From NCBI GenBank assembly GCA_031285525.1, contig JAITWB010000132.1, forward strand, positions 1 through 6,489: DNA of 6,489 nt, given 5' to 3'. A program made the position numbers and the translations under genes. Positions within the stretch are counted from its first letter, which is position 1. Every line of letters starts with the position of its first letter. The notes below the pieces were generated by a model. The model was given only the letters and a program-made list of their open reading frames with translations. It was not told where the DNA came from and ran no database searches. This document shows, one piece after another, positions 1 to 6,318 of the stretch. Source of the DNA: Spirochaetaceae bacterium. GTDB lineage: Bacteria; Spirochaetota; Spirochaetia; Treponematales; Treponemataceae.

Positions 1-20
1 CTTTTGAGGATTGTTCAGTC

Positions 21-1307
21 CTACTCCTCAAGCCCCACCCGTATAACCGAGCAGATCTTCCGCATAGAAATCAGTTTTTCCGTCTCAGCGAGGGCGGCTT
101 TCATCTGCGCCTCGGTAACGGGATGAGTTATAACCGTTATGGCGGCTGTATCTTCGTGGGCGCCTATCTGCTGGATGCTCAGGATGCTTATGCCGTGGTT
201 CGCAAATATCCTGCTGATATCGGCGAGAACCCCCGGCTTGTCATCCACTGTACAGCGGATGAAAAAGCTGGTGGAACACTCATCCATGGGAATCACCGGC
301 AGCTTCTCAAGGCGGAACTCGCTGTCCCGGGCAAAACCTTCCTGAGCGCGGAAGGCGAGGTTCATGATATCCCCCACCACAGCAGACGCCGTGGGCAGTT
401 CCCCCGCCCCTCTTCCGTAAAACATCGCATCCCCGAGACTATCGCCCCGGATATAGATAGCGTTGAACACGTCATTGACCGTTGCCAAAGGATGGCTGTT
501 TTCGATCATCACCGGATGCACGTGGAGCTCAATACGGTCTCCGTGATTTATACCGACGGCGAGCATCTTTATCGTATAGCCGAACTGCCGAGCCGCAGCA
601 ATATCTTCCGCAGATATAGCGGTTATACCTTCCCGATATATACTGGTATAATCGACTTCACACCGGAAAGCGAGAGAAGCGAGAATCGACAGCTTGTACG
701 CCACATCATAACCCACCACATCGTTCTTCGGATCCGCCTCGGCGTACCCGAGCTCCTGGGCTTCCTTCAATGTCCCAGCAAAATCCGCCCCGGAAGCGGT
801 CATCTTGGTGAGAATATAATTGGTCGTCCCATTAACGATACCGAAAACTCGTTCTATCTTGTTACCTGCAAGGGAATTCCTGATGGCGTGAAGCACCGGA
901 ATCCCGCCGCCCACCGCCGCTTCGTAGAGCAGGGAGCAATTATGCTCCCGAGCCAGGGAAGTAAAAAAAGAGCCGTGTTTGGCGATGACCTCTTTGTTCG
1001 AGGTAACAACGTTTTTCCCCGCCCTGAGGGCTTTTTCGATAAAGGACTTCGCAGGATTTTCCCCGCCTATCGCCTCAACCACTATCGTTATCTCAGGGTC
1101 TTCAAGCACCTCATTCACATTCTTCGTGAGAACTCCCGGAGCAAGGGAAACGCCTCTGTCACTGGAAATATCCAGATCGGCAATCTTCTTCAGAATCACC
1201 GGAACTCCTGCCCGTTTCTCAAGCATTTCCCGGTTATGGGTGAGTATTTTAACAACCCCGGCACCCACAGTACCGAAACCGATGACGCCGACAACTATGT
1301 TATCCAT
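21..1307 (-). CDS. hom: Homoserine dehydrogenase with C-terminal ACT domain
   Basis: Cytoplasmic enzyme that reduces aspartate-4-semialdehyde to homoserine with NAD(P)H, the branch step to threonine and methionine. The 428-residue length is typical of the monofunctional bacterial form with a regulatory tail. Visible elements: N-terminal Rossmann motif GFGTVGAG (residues 10-17); TSNKE (102-106); the substrate/catalytic block GYAEADP (187-193, Glu190) followed by GYDVAYK (199-205, Asp201 and Lys205); and an ACT domain at about 347-420 (DDKPGVLADISRIFANHGI), which in this family usually mediates end-product feedback, often by threonine. There is no aspartokinase domain, so it is not the fused ThrA type. 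The ATG start is well supported: AGGAG lies 6 bases upstream. The gene begins only 21 bases after the endonuclease stop on the same strand, so it has no intergenic promoter of its own. No following gene is visible before the window ends. Confidence 0.96.
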   Translation of the reverse strand: MDNIVVGVIGFGTVGAGVVKILTHNREMLEKRAGVPVILKKIADLDISSDRGVSLAPGVLTKNVNEVLEDPEITIVVEAIGGENPAKSFIEKALRAGKNVVTSNKEVIAKHGSFFTSLAREHNCSLLYEAAVGGGIPVLHAIRNSLAGNKIERVFGIVNGTTNYILTKMTASGADFAGTLKEAQELGYAEADPKNDVVGYDVAYKLSILASLAFRCEVDYTSIYREGITAISAEDIAAARQFGYTIKMLAVGINHGDRIELHVHPVMIENSHPLATVNDVFNAIYIRGDSLGDAMFYGRGAGELPTASAVVGDIMNLAFRAQEGFARDSEFRLEKLPVIPMDECSTSFFIRCTVDDKPGVLADISRIFANHGISILSIQQIGAHEDTAAITVITHPVTEAQMKAALAETEKLISMRKICSVIRVGLEE

Positions 1308-1328
1308 GATAATCTCCTGTATGTTATT

Positions 1329-2108
1329 CTAAAAGCCGTTATAAGAACCAAATCCCAGCAAATACAAGGCAAGGGCAAAAGAACCTTTTTTACTCTCGGC
1401 TATAGCTTGCAGCTCACTGATGACCGTATCCTGAGGAATTGCCGATGCAGCAGAACTATTGACCACATCCTCAATAATGCTTGGCAGTACCATGCACATT
1501 TGATAAAATGCATCTCTTTGTCCGGTCACAAGACTATAAAACTCATCCATACTAACTCGCCGAATGCGGCGATGTCCTTGCTTTACGCCATCCACAGTAA
1601 CCGACCATTTACTATTTTGAGAATGTTTTGCAATCGCTTCAACCAGAAAGCAGGCACAATCGTCATGAGATAGTATCTGCCCCTGCATTTTAATATAGGT
1701 CTTTCCACTGGATGCGGAATTCATAGTATTATGCTTGTTTTTCATTTCAACAAACACTGTTTTTACCGTATCGTTATCCGGTAACTCAATCCTATCATCT
1801 TTTGTAAAGACAACATCCCAACCAACTGACGGAACCGTGCAGCCCGAAATATATTGAAAAATACGTTGATGAAAATAGCCTATATCGTTGTTATTCGATT
1901 TATCCCGCTGACGGAAAATCTCGTTTCTCACGATTTCTTCCCAACTATATCGATAAACCGTTTTATCAAAAATCAACTTGATGGGATCAACAAGGTTACT
2001 GTTGAACTTCTTTAAATCGTAGGGTTTTAATTTTTCACCATATTGCTTGATTGTAAGCTCAATATGTTTTTTGAAATCTCCATCAGAAATGAAACCTAAT
2101 TTTGACAT
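1329..2108 (-). CDS. Type II restriction endonuclease, Eco47II family (predicted GGNCC)
   Basis: A 259-residue protein that I recognise as an Eco47II-type restriction enzyme (family known for cutting GGNCC). Supporting stretches: an N-terminal GFISDGDFKKHIEL (residues 5-18), NLVDPIKLIFD (38-48), RQRDKSNNNDIGYFHQRIF (66-84), and the block VFVEMKNKHNTMNS (118-131). The last holds Glu121-x-Lys123, which with Asp98 (in GWD) forms a plausible PD-(D/E)xK metal-binding site. The gene lies directly after a C5-cytosine methyltransferase, overlapping it by 13 bases, the usual arrangement of a type II pair. The start is clear: GGAGGG sits 6 bases before the ATG, inside the methyltransferase coding sequence. 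The reading frame is intact. Base composition is AT-rich (for example 20 G/C in the 60 bases 1921-1980), unlike hom and feoB, suggesting transfer. The exact recognition site is inferred from family, not proven. Confidence 0.88.
   Translation of the reverse strand: MSKLGFISDGDFKKHIELTIKQYGEKLKPYDLKKFNSNLVDPIKLIFDKTVYRYSWEEIVRNEIFRQRDKSNNNDIGYFHQRIFQYISGCTVPSVGWDVVFTKDDRIELPDNDTVKTVFVEMKNKHNTMNSASSGKTYIKMQGQILSHDDCACFLVEAIAKHSQNSKWSVTVDGVKQGHRRIRRVSMDEFYSLVTGQRDAFYQMCMVLPSIIEDVVNSSAASAIPQDTVISELQAIAESKKGSFALALYLLGFGSYNGF
1338..1367 (-). promoter_or_regulatory. Possible hom promoter inside the end of the endonuclease gene
   Basis: On the minus strand a -10 candidate TATAAC (1338-1343, 5 of 6 to consensus) lies 18 bases after a weak -35 candidate TTGTAT (1362-1367, 3 of 6). 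A start near 1331 would give a leader of about 24 bases carrying the AGGAG of hom. The -10 box falls in the last endonuclease codons (Tyr-Asn). It matters because the 21-base gap between the two genes is too short for a promoter. The -35 is poor, so this is tentative. Confidence 0.35.
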
Positions 2109-3160
2109 TGGAGACCCTCCAAACCTCTATGAATTTCCTTCGCAATTTCAAACGCCAAGTTTACCGGAACCGCATTGCCCACCTGTTTATATTGACTGCC
2201 TACACTGCCGCAAAAAGCCCAATCATCAGGAAAACACTGAATGCGGGCATTTTCTCTTATATTAAACGGACGCGCTTCCAATGGATGACATCTATCAGTT
2301 TGTTTTTGTGAAGGTGAAGTCAAAACGGTCAAAGACGGCTCATCCAGCGAGAGCCGACGCAAAATACCTGTTCTGCCGCCGCCCATATTCCAACAACTTT
2401 TCATATATTCCTTAGCTATATCAGCAGGAATATCGCGCCAATAACCGCCAGGAGGCACTAATTCAAAAATACGACGCTTATACTCTGAATAAAACGAGCC
2501 TTCGCTGGCTGGTACATTCTGTAAAACATCACGCAATACAGGCTTATATTCGTGGGGCTGCGGAAAGTGTATTGTCATCGTATCTGCCAAATCAGCACGT
2601 ACACCAATGGTAATAAGCCGCTCCCGCTTTTGAGCAACCCCGTAATTCCATGCGTTCAATACTTGCTTTTGAATGACATAGCCTGCCTGTTTAAAAATCT
2701 CCAAAATAGTTTCGTATGTGCGCCCTTTATCATGGGTCAATAAACCCCGTACATTTTCAAATAAAAAGGTTTTAGGCTGCAATTTCTGCAAAAAAACAGC
2801 ATAGTGATAAAAGAGCGTACCCCGGGCATCCTCCAAACCAAGACGTTTACCTGCATAGGAAAAAGCCTGACAAGGAGCACCCCCGGAAAGCAAGTCTACC
2901 TCACCAACAGTCACATTAAAGAATGAATTGAGATCCTGCGGCGCTATATTTGCTATATCATCGCAAATCACATTCCATTCAGGACGATTACGTTTGAGCG
3001 TATCTGCTGCATCTTTATTGAATTCAATGAGAGCAAGGGGCGTAAATCCGGCACTTTCAACACCCAGAGCAAGTCCCCCTGCCCCAGCAAACAACTCTAT
3101 CACGGTAAAGGGATTGTCCTCAGACGGCGGCAAATTTGATTGTGACAGCTGTCCTTTCAT
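2096..3160 (-). CDS. DNA (cytosine-5-)-methyltransferase of the type II R-M pair
   Basis: Transfers a methyl group from S-adenosylmethionine to C5 of cytosine in the target site, protecting host DNA from the adjacent endonuclease. The 354 residues carry the ordered m5C motifs: motif I ELFAGAGGLALG (22-33, SAM binding); motif IV GGAPCQAFS (93-101) with catalytic Cys97; motif VI ENVRG (135-139); motif VIII QKRERL (177-182); a target-recognition region at about 210-320; and motif X GNAVPV (328-333). All key residues are present, so it should be active. The start ATG has a purine-rich GGGGAGAGGG 10 bases upstream, rather distant but acceptable, and a strong promoter further up. The stop lies inside the endonuclease gene, so the two are probably translationally coupled. 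No C (controller) protein gene accompanies the pair. Orphan Dcm function is unlikely given the partner enzyme. Confidence 0.95.
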   Translation of the reverse strand: MKGQLSQSNLPPSEDNPFTVIELFAGAGGLALGVESAGFTPLALIEFNKDAADTLKRNRPEWNVICDDIANIAPQDLNSFFNVTVGEVDLLSGGAPCQAFSYAGKRLGLEDARGTLFYHYAVFLQKLQPKTFLFENVRGLLTHDKGRTYETILEIFKQAGYVIQKQVLNAWNYGVAQKRERLITIGVRADLADTMTIHFPQPHEYKPVLRDVLQNVPASEGSFYSEYKRRIFELVPPGGYWRDIPADIAKEYMKSCWNMGGGRTGILRRLSLDEPSLTVLTSPSQKQTDRCHPLEARPFNIRENARIQCFPDDWAFCGSVGSQYKQVGNAVPVNLAFEIAKEIHRGLEGLQCQN

Positions 3161-3199
3161 TCGGTGAAATCCCTCTCCCCATAAATACAGATCTCCAGC

Positions 3200-3228
3200 A
3201 CTATATCACAATTATGCTAAAAATTCAA
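3200..3228 (-). promoter_or_regulatory. Promoter of the restriction-modification operon
   Basis: Minus-strand -35 TTGAAT (3223-3228), 17-base spacer, and -10 TATAGT (3200-3205) preceded by TGA, giving an extended -10. The predicted start near 3193 gives a leader of about 33 bases before the methyltransferase ATG. It lies in the 111-base gap after feoB, so the R-M pair can be expressed independently of feo. An AT-only inverted repeat (AAAATT and AATTTT, 3219-3238) overlaps the -35 and could be an operator, but it is short. Confidence 0.75.
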
Positions 3229-3271
3229 TCAGAAATTTTCAGCACTCCGTATCCTGATAATGTACCCTCCC

Positions 3272-5380
3272 TTATTCCCTCCTAAAATCCTTCTTTCGCA
3301 CAACCAGCCAAATCGCAAACAATACCGTCAGAACCGCAAATACCGTCCCCACGCCGAATGAAGCTCCGGCAAAAAACAGGGAACCGAATTGATACACCGC
3401 CAGAGCAGTCCCATAAGCAAGGAGGGTCTGATAGCCCACCGCGATAAAGGTCCACTTCCATGTTCCCATCTCACGGCGGATAGCGGCGATGGCGGCAACA
3501 CAGGGAGCGCAAAGCAGGTTGAATACCATAAACGACATACCGGAAATACCGGAAAAGAGCACCCCGATATTCCCCAGCAGGGAAGCATCGTCCCCCGCCC
3601 CAAGGAGCACACCGAAGGTTCCTACCACGTTTTCCTTGGCTATCAGCCCGGTAATCACCGCAACAGCGGACTGCCAATTTCCAAACCCCAAAGGTCGTAA
3701 TATCCAGGCGATAGCGCTTCCTATAACTGCAAGAATACTATCGTCCGCAGAGGCAAGACCAAAACCTTCGTTGGTAATGCCGAAATTGGAAAGGAACCAC
3801 AAGGCGCCGCAGGAAAGAAAAATGACCGTTCCCGCCTTAATCACGAAAGACCGTGCCCGCTCCCACACATGAATGAACACGCCCTTCATGGAAGGAAAGT
3901 GGTAACGGGGAAGCTCCATAACGAAAGGCGCGGCGCCGCCCAAAAAGGAAGTTGTCTTTTTCAGCACTATACCGGAAAACAGCACCATCACTATCCCGAG
4001 AAAGTACATCGAAGGGGCAACCCACAAGGCATCCCTATAAAGCGCCCCCGCAAAGAGGGCGATAATAGGCAATTTCGCACCACAGGGAATAAAGGTGGTG
4101 AGCATAATAGTCATCCGCCGATCCTTCTCGTTTTCGATGGTACGGGACGCCAGAATCCCCGGAACGCCGCAGCCCGACGCGATCAACAGCGGAATAAAGG
4201 CCTTTCCCGGCAATCCGAATTTGCGGAAAATCCTGTCCATGATAAACGCAACCCGGGCCATATAACCGCAATCCTCAAGCACAGAAAGGAAGAAAAACAG
4301 TATCACCAACTGAGGAACAAATCCCAACACAGCGCCGACACCGCCGATGATGCCGTCCACCACCAGTCCCTGGAGCCACTCTGCGGTATCGACCGCTGCA
4401 AGCCATTCGGCAACAGCAGGCTGAATAATCCCTCCAAAGAGGGTGTCATTCGTCCAGTCCGTAACAATAGCGCCGAGCCACGACACGGATACAAAGTAGA
4501 GGACAAACATGACAAGGGCGAAAATGGGCAGCGCAAGAAATCGGCTGGTCACGATCCGGTCTATCTTATCCGAAGCAGTAAGCCCCGAACTTCCCTTTAT
4601 AACCGTATTCCGTACAACCTCTGAAATCCACTCATACCGCCCATTGGTAATAATGCTCTCGCTGTCATCATCAAACGTCCTCTCACATTCCCGTATCAGC
4701 TGCTCTATATGCAGCCTCTGTTCATCCGTCAGGGCGGAAGCGGCAACGTTTTTCTCGCCCTCAAAGAGCTTCACCGCATACCAGCGGACATATTTCCTAT
4801 CGACACGTCCCTCGATGAGAGAACTGATAGCCGAGAGTACTTTTTCGATTTCCGGGCTGAACCTACTATATATAACAGAAGGGGTTAATCCCGAAGAAAC
4901 CGCTTCCAAAGCTTTTTCGGCAACCTCCCGAACCCCTTCTCCCCGGGAAGCCATGGCCTCCACTACAGGACAGCCAAGCCGTGCGCTAAGCCGCTCTCTA
5001 TCTATGGTATCACCGTTTTTACGCACCACATCCATCATGTTCAGGGCAACCACAACGGGAACACCTGTCTCAAGCAGCTGTGTCGTGAGATACAAATTCC
5101 GTTCAATATTTGAAGCGTCTATAATATTGATAATAACATCAGGCTTCTCTTCAAGAAGATACGTTCTGGTTATCACCTCTTCCGGCATATAAGTAGAAAG
5201 GGAGTATATTCCGGGCAGATCGATGACATTAACATCCCGCTGCCCCTTCAGATTTCCCTCTTTTTTCTCAACTGTAACACCGGGCCAGTTTCCCACATAC
5301 TGGGAAGAGCCGGTTAATTCATTAAACATCGTCGTCTTTCCGCTGTTGGGATTACCCACAAGCGCTATCTGCACACCCAT
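3272..5380 (-). CDS. feoB: Ferrous iron transport protein B (FeoB)
   Basis: Inner-membrane Fe(II) importer with an N-terminal GTPase. Numbered from the ATG at 5380 (702 residues): G1 GNPNSGKT (9-16), switch region GNWPGVTVEKKEG (30-42), G3 DLPG (54-57), G4 NMMD (114-117), a G5-like SRGEG (145-149), then a helical linker to about 275. The membrane part follows, with hydrophobic helices and Gate motifs: GCGVPG (403-408, Cys404), IPCGAKLP (431-438, Cys433) and LCAPC (623-627). These match the family's Cys-lined pore. Length is normal and the frame is intact. I chose the ATG at 5380 over a TTG ten codons upstream (5410) because GGAG lies 5 bases before it and because FeoB proteins normally begin a few residues before the P-loop. 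It follows feoA by 97 bases that contain a terminator-like hairpin and an operator-like repeat. No FeoC-like gene follows. Confidence 0.97.
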   Translation of the reverse strand: MGVQIALVGNPNSGKTTMFNELTGSSQYVGNWPGVTVEKKEGNLKGQRDVNVIDLPGIYSLSTYMPEEVITRTYLLEEKPDVIINIIDASNIERNLYLTTQLLETGVPVVVALNMMDVVRKNGDTIDRERLSARLGCPVVEAMASRGEGVREVAEKALEAVSSGLTPSVIYSRFSPEIEKVLSAISSLIEGRVDRKYVRWYAVKLFEGEKNVAASALTDEQRLHIEQLIRECERTFDDDSESIITNGRYEWISEVVRNTVIKGSSGLTASDKIDRIVTSRFLALPIFALVMFVLYFVSVSWLGAIVTDWTNDTLFGGIIQPAVAEWLAAVDTAEWLQGLVVDGIIGGVGAVLGFVPQLVILFFFLSVLEDCGYMARVAFIMDRIFRKFGLPGKAFIPLLIASGCGVPGILASRTIENEKDRRMTIMLTTFIPCGAKLPIIALFAGALYRDALWVAPSMYFLGIVMVLFSGIVLKKTTSFLGGAAPFVMELPRYHFPSMKGVFIHVWERARSFVIKAGTVIFLSCGALWFLSNFGITNEGFGLASADDSILAVIGSAIAWILRPLGFGNWQSAVAVITGLIAKENVVGTFGVLLGAGDDASLLGNIGVLFSGISGMSFMVFNLLCAPCVAAIAAIRREMGTWKWTFIAVGYQTLLAYGTALAVYQFGSLFFAGASFGVGTVFAVLTVLFAIWLVVRKKDFRRE

Positions 5381-5418
5381 TTTCTCTCCAAAAAAACTTT
5401 CTATAATCAATGGATGAA

Positions 5419-5434
5419 GTTATCCATTGCTAAC
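5419..5434. promoter_or_regulatory. Operator-like element, copy 2 (before feoB)
   Basis: Plus-strand GTTATCCATTGCTAAC, identical at 13 of 16 positions to the element over the feoA promoter (5740-5755). It is an imperfect inverted repeat (GTTAnC ... GnTAAC), as expected for a dimeric repressor. It lies 39 bases upstream of the feoB ATG and just after the U-run of the feoA hairpin. A weak promoter could overlap it (TTTATC and GATAAC, 16-base spacer). An 8-bp hairpin (CAATGGAT and ATCCATTG, 5408-5429) also overlaps it, so an RNA role is an alternative. Confidence 0.5.
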
Positions 5435-5443
5435 TCTTCCGAT

Positions 5444-5485
5444 AAAAAAAATCGTTTGTGTAAGAGACAACTGTCCCTTACACAA
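5444..5485 (-). terminator. Terminator-like hairpin between feoA and feoB
   Basis: On the minus strand, arm TTGTGTAAGGGACA (beginning in the last feoA codons) pairs with TGTCTCTTACACAA across a two-base gap. That is 14 pairs including one G-U, at 5456-5485. Four bases later comes a run of eight T residues (5444-5451). The shape is that of an intrinsic terminator, though the U-run is slightly displaced and the stem is only moderately GC-rich. It would lower feoB expression relative to feoA or isolate feoB under its own promoter. Confidence 0.7.
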
Positions 5486-5687
5486 TAATGGTACTCGCAA
5501 GCACTCCACTGAGGGCTACACGGGAATCCTTCACCGCAACGATAAGATCGCCCCCCACTTTTGATACGATAGAAACCCGTTCTCCCGCAACAAAGCCGAG
5601 GCTCCCCAGAAACTGCCTGGTACTGTCTGTTCCGGTAATCTTTTTTACCGTACCCACCGTACCGGTTGCTGCCATACTTAACGACAT
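5478..5687 (-). CDS. feoA: Ferrous iron transport accessory protein FeoA
   Basis: A 69-residue cytoplasmic SH3-like protein that assists FeoB in Fe(II) uptake, probably by contacting its GTPase or membrane part. The family signature is clear in SLGFVAGERVSIVSKVGGD (residues 29-47), followed by a C-terminal strand pattern ending in LASTIIV. The length is that of a single-domain FeoA. The ATG at 5687 has GGAGG 6 bases upstream; a second ATG at codon 5 has no such signal. A strong promoter with an overlapping operator-like element lies 50-80 bases upstream. The stop codon lies within the first arm of a terminator-like hairpin, and feoB starts 97 bases later on the same strand. A longer open frame across this stretch (5407-5700) is a shadow. 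Confidence 0.93.
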   Translation of the reverse strand: MSLSMAATGTVGTVKKITGTDSTRQFLGSLGFVAGERVSIVSKVGGDLIVAVKDSRVALSGVLASTIIV

Positions 5688-5738
5688 AGACTTCCTCCAT
5701 TTCAGATCGGGGTCAGTTTTCCAACCTAATCTGAATAT

Positions 5739-5767
5739 AGTTTACCAATGCTAACTATTTCTGTCAA
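5739..5767 (-). promoter_or_regulatory. feoA promoter
   Basis: Minus-strand -35 TTGACA (5762-5767, perfect consensus), 17-base spacer, and -10 TAAACT (5739-5744) preceded by TGG, giving an extended -10. The predicted start near 5732 gives a leader of about 45 bases before the feoA ATG. The spacer and -10 are occupied by an operator-like inverted repeat, so repression by promoter occlusion is the obvious reading. Confidence 0.75.
5740..5755. promoter_or_regulatory. Operator-like element, copy 1 (over the feoA promoter)
   Basis: Plus-strand GTTTACCAATGCTAAC, 13 of 16 identical to 5419-5434; the match extends to 16 of 20 when four more bases (ACTATT versus ACTCTT ends) are included. Flanking bases make a wider imperfect palindrome TAGTT ... 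AACTA. It sits between and over the -35 and -10 of feoA. By position and by the genes controlled, a metal-dependent repressor (DtxR/MntR or Fur type) is the likely ligand. The sequence is neither a classical Fur box nor an exact DtxR box, so the regulator is not identified. Confidence 0.55.
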
Positions 5768-5831
5768 GAAGGAGGAGGTTCCAAAGAGAAGAGAGAAGGT
5801 AAAAAAGAGAAAAGGGAGAACGGAGAAGGTT
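5766..5831. other. Near-homopurine tract in the gap upstream of feoA
   Basis: About 65 bases of the plus strand are almost only A and G, broken by TTCC (5780-5783), one T and one C. The minus-strand transcript leaving the upstream gene would therefore be C/U-rich and G-poor, a composition typical of Rho-loading (rut) sites. No intrinsic hairpin terminator is seen after that gene. Triplex-forming potential is the other reading. No coding sequence is apparent in this gap. Confidence 0.5.
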
Positions 5832-5833
5832 GC

Positions 5834-6256
5834 TCAGGGGACCTGACGAAAGACTTGAAACACTTTTCGGTTGTCTTCAACTACTGTGCGGATATATACG
5901 GTATCGTTCGACGGGATGATGTCACGCCAGAGCGACTCAAGCCATACCTGTTCGGCGGCGGCGAGCATTTCGTCCATATCCGAATACAGGCCTTGAGCAA
6001 AGAGGTACTTTCCCGCCGCCAGAGTCGTAATGTCCTCTGCCAAAACGCCTTCCCTGAGTGCATATCCGCAGAAGCGTCCGTCCAGAAGGTGCGCTCTCTT
6101 TTCCGCAACCAGCTGTTTCGCCCCTACGCCGTTTCTATATACGGAGAGGGTTTCGTCTCTGTTAAACAGGGCGGAATCCGCTTCTGCGCCTTCCGTATCG
6201 GGGATGCAATAAAAGAGATCCCTGTATAGGGTAAGCAATTTCACCGTATATTCCAC
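5834..6256 (-). CDS. Conserved-looking hypothetical protein, about 140 residues
   Basis: I do not recognise this protein. It is a soluble-looking, charged, mixed alpha/beta product with no signal peptide, no membrane segment and no obvious catalytic motif. It starts (M)EYTVKLLTLYRDLFYCIPD and ends KVFQVFRQVP. I prefer the GTG start at 6256: AGGAG lies 7 bases upstream, and a TTGATA/TATAAT promoter ends so close to the upstream ATG (6277, seven codons earlier) that an RNA from it would have only about five leader bases and no ribosome site. Codon use resembles feoB and hom, so it looks native. It is separated from feoA by 146 bases with the feoA promoter, so it is probably a separate transcription unit. 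It diverges from the gene at the right edge. Confidence 0.75.
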   Translation of the reverse strand: MEYTVKLLTLYRDLFYCIPDTEGAEADSALFNRDETLSVYRNGVGAKQLVAEKRAHLLDGRFCGYALREGVLAEDITTLAAGKYLFAQGLYSDMDEMLAAAEQVWLESLWRDIIPSNDTVYIRTVVEDNRKVFQVFRQVP

Positions 6257-6288
6257 TTCCGTTCTCCTCTCACCCATACACCAGGGCT

Positions 6289-6318
6289 ATTATAAAAAAA
6301 ATTTCATTATTTTATCAA
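6289..6318 (-). promoter_or_regulatory. Promoter of the 140-residue hypothetical gene
   Basis: Minus-strand -35 TTGATA (6313-6318), 18-base spacer rich in A/T, and -10 TATAAT (6289-6294, perfect consensus). The predicted start near 6282 supports the GTG start at 6256, with a leader of about 26 bases carrying AGGAG. Confidence 0.72.

Noticed and set aside
123..1673. A 516-codon plus-strand open frame antisense to hom and the endonuclease gene
   Set aside because: It spans two well-identified genes on the other strand, has no ribosome site, matches no family I know and reads like antisense translation; shadow of the real genes.
3219..3238. AT-only inverted repeat after feoB as a terminator
   Set aside because: Stem of six A/T pairs with no GC core; it overlaps the -35 of the R-M promoter and is too weak to call as a terminator.
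3869..5192. Long plus-strand open frames antisense to feoB (3869-4624 and 4509-5192)
   Set aside because: FeoB is unmistakable on the minus strand; these frames have no ribosome sites and unnatural compositions.
5381..5410. Ten-codon N-terminal extension of FeoB from a TTG at 5410
   Set aside because: The ATG at 5380 has GGAG at proper spacing and gives the usual FeoB N-terminus; the extension overlaps the operator/hairpin region.
5407..5700. A 97-codon minus-strand frame overlapping feoA
   Set aside because: Arginine/serine/cysteine-rich translation without family resemblance, whereas feoA in the other frame has a clear signature and ribosome site.
6257..6277. ATG at 6277 as the start of the 140-residue gene
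   Set aside because: No ribosome site upstream and only about five bases after the predicted transcription start; GTG at 6256 has AGGAG.
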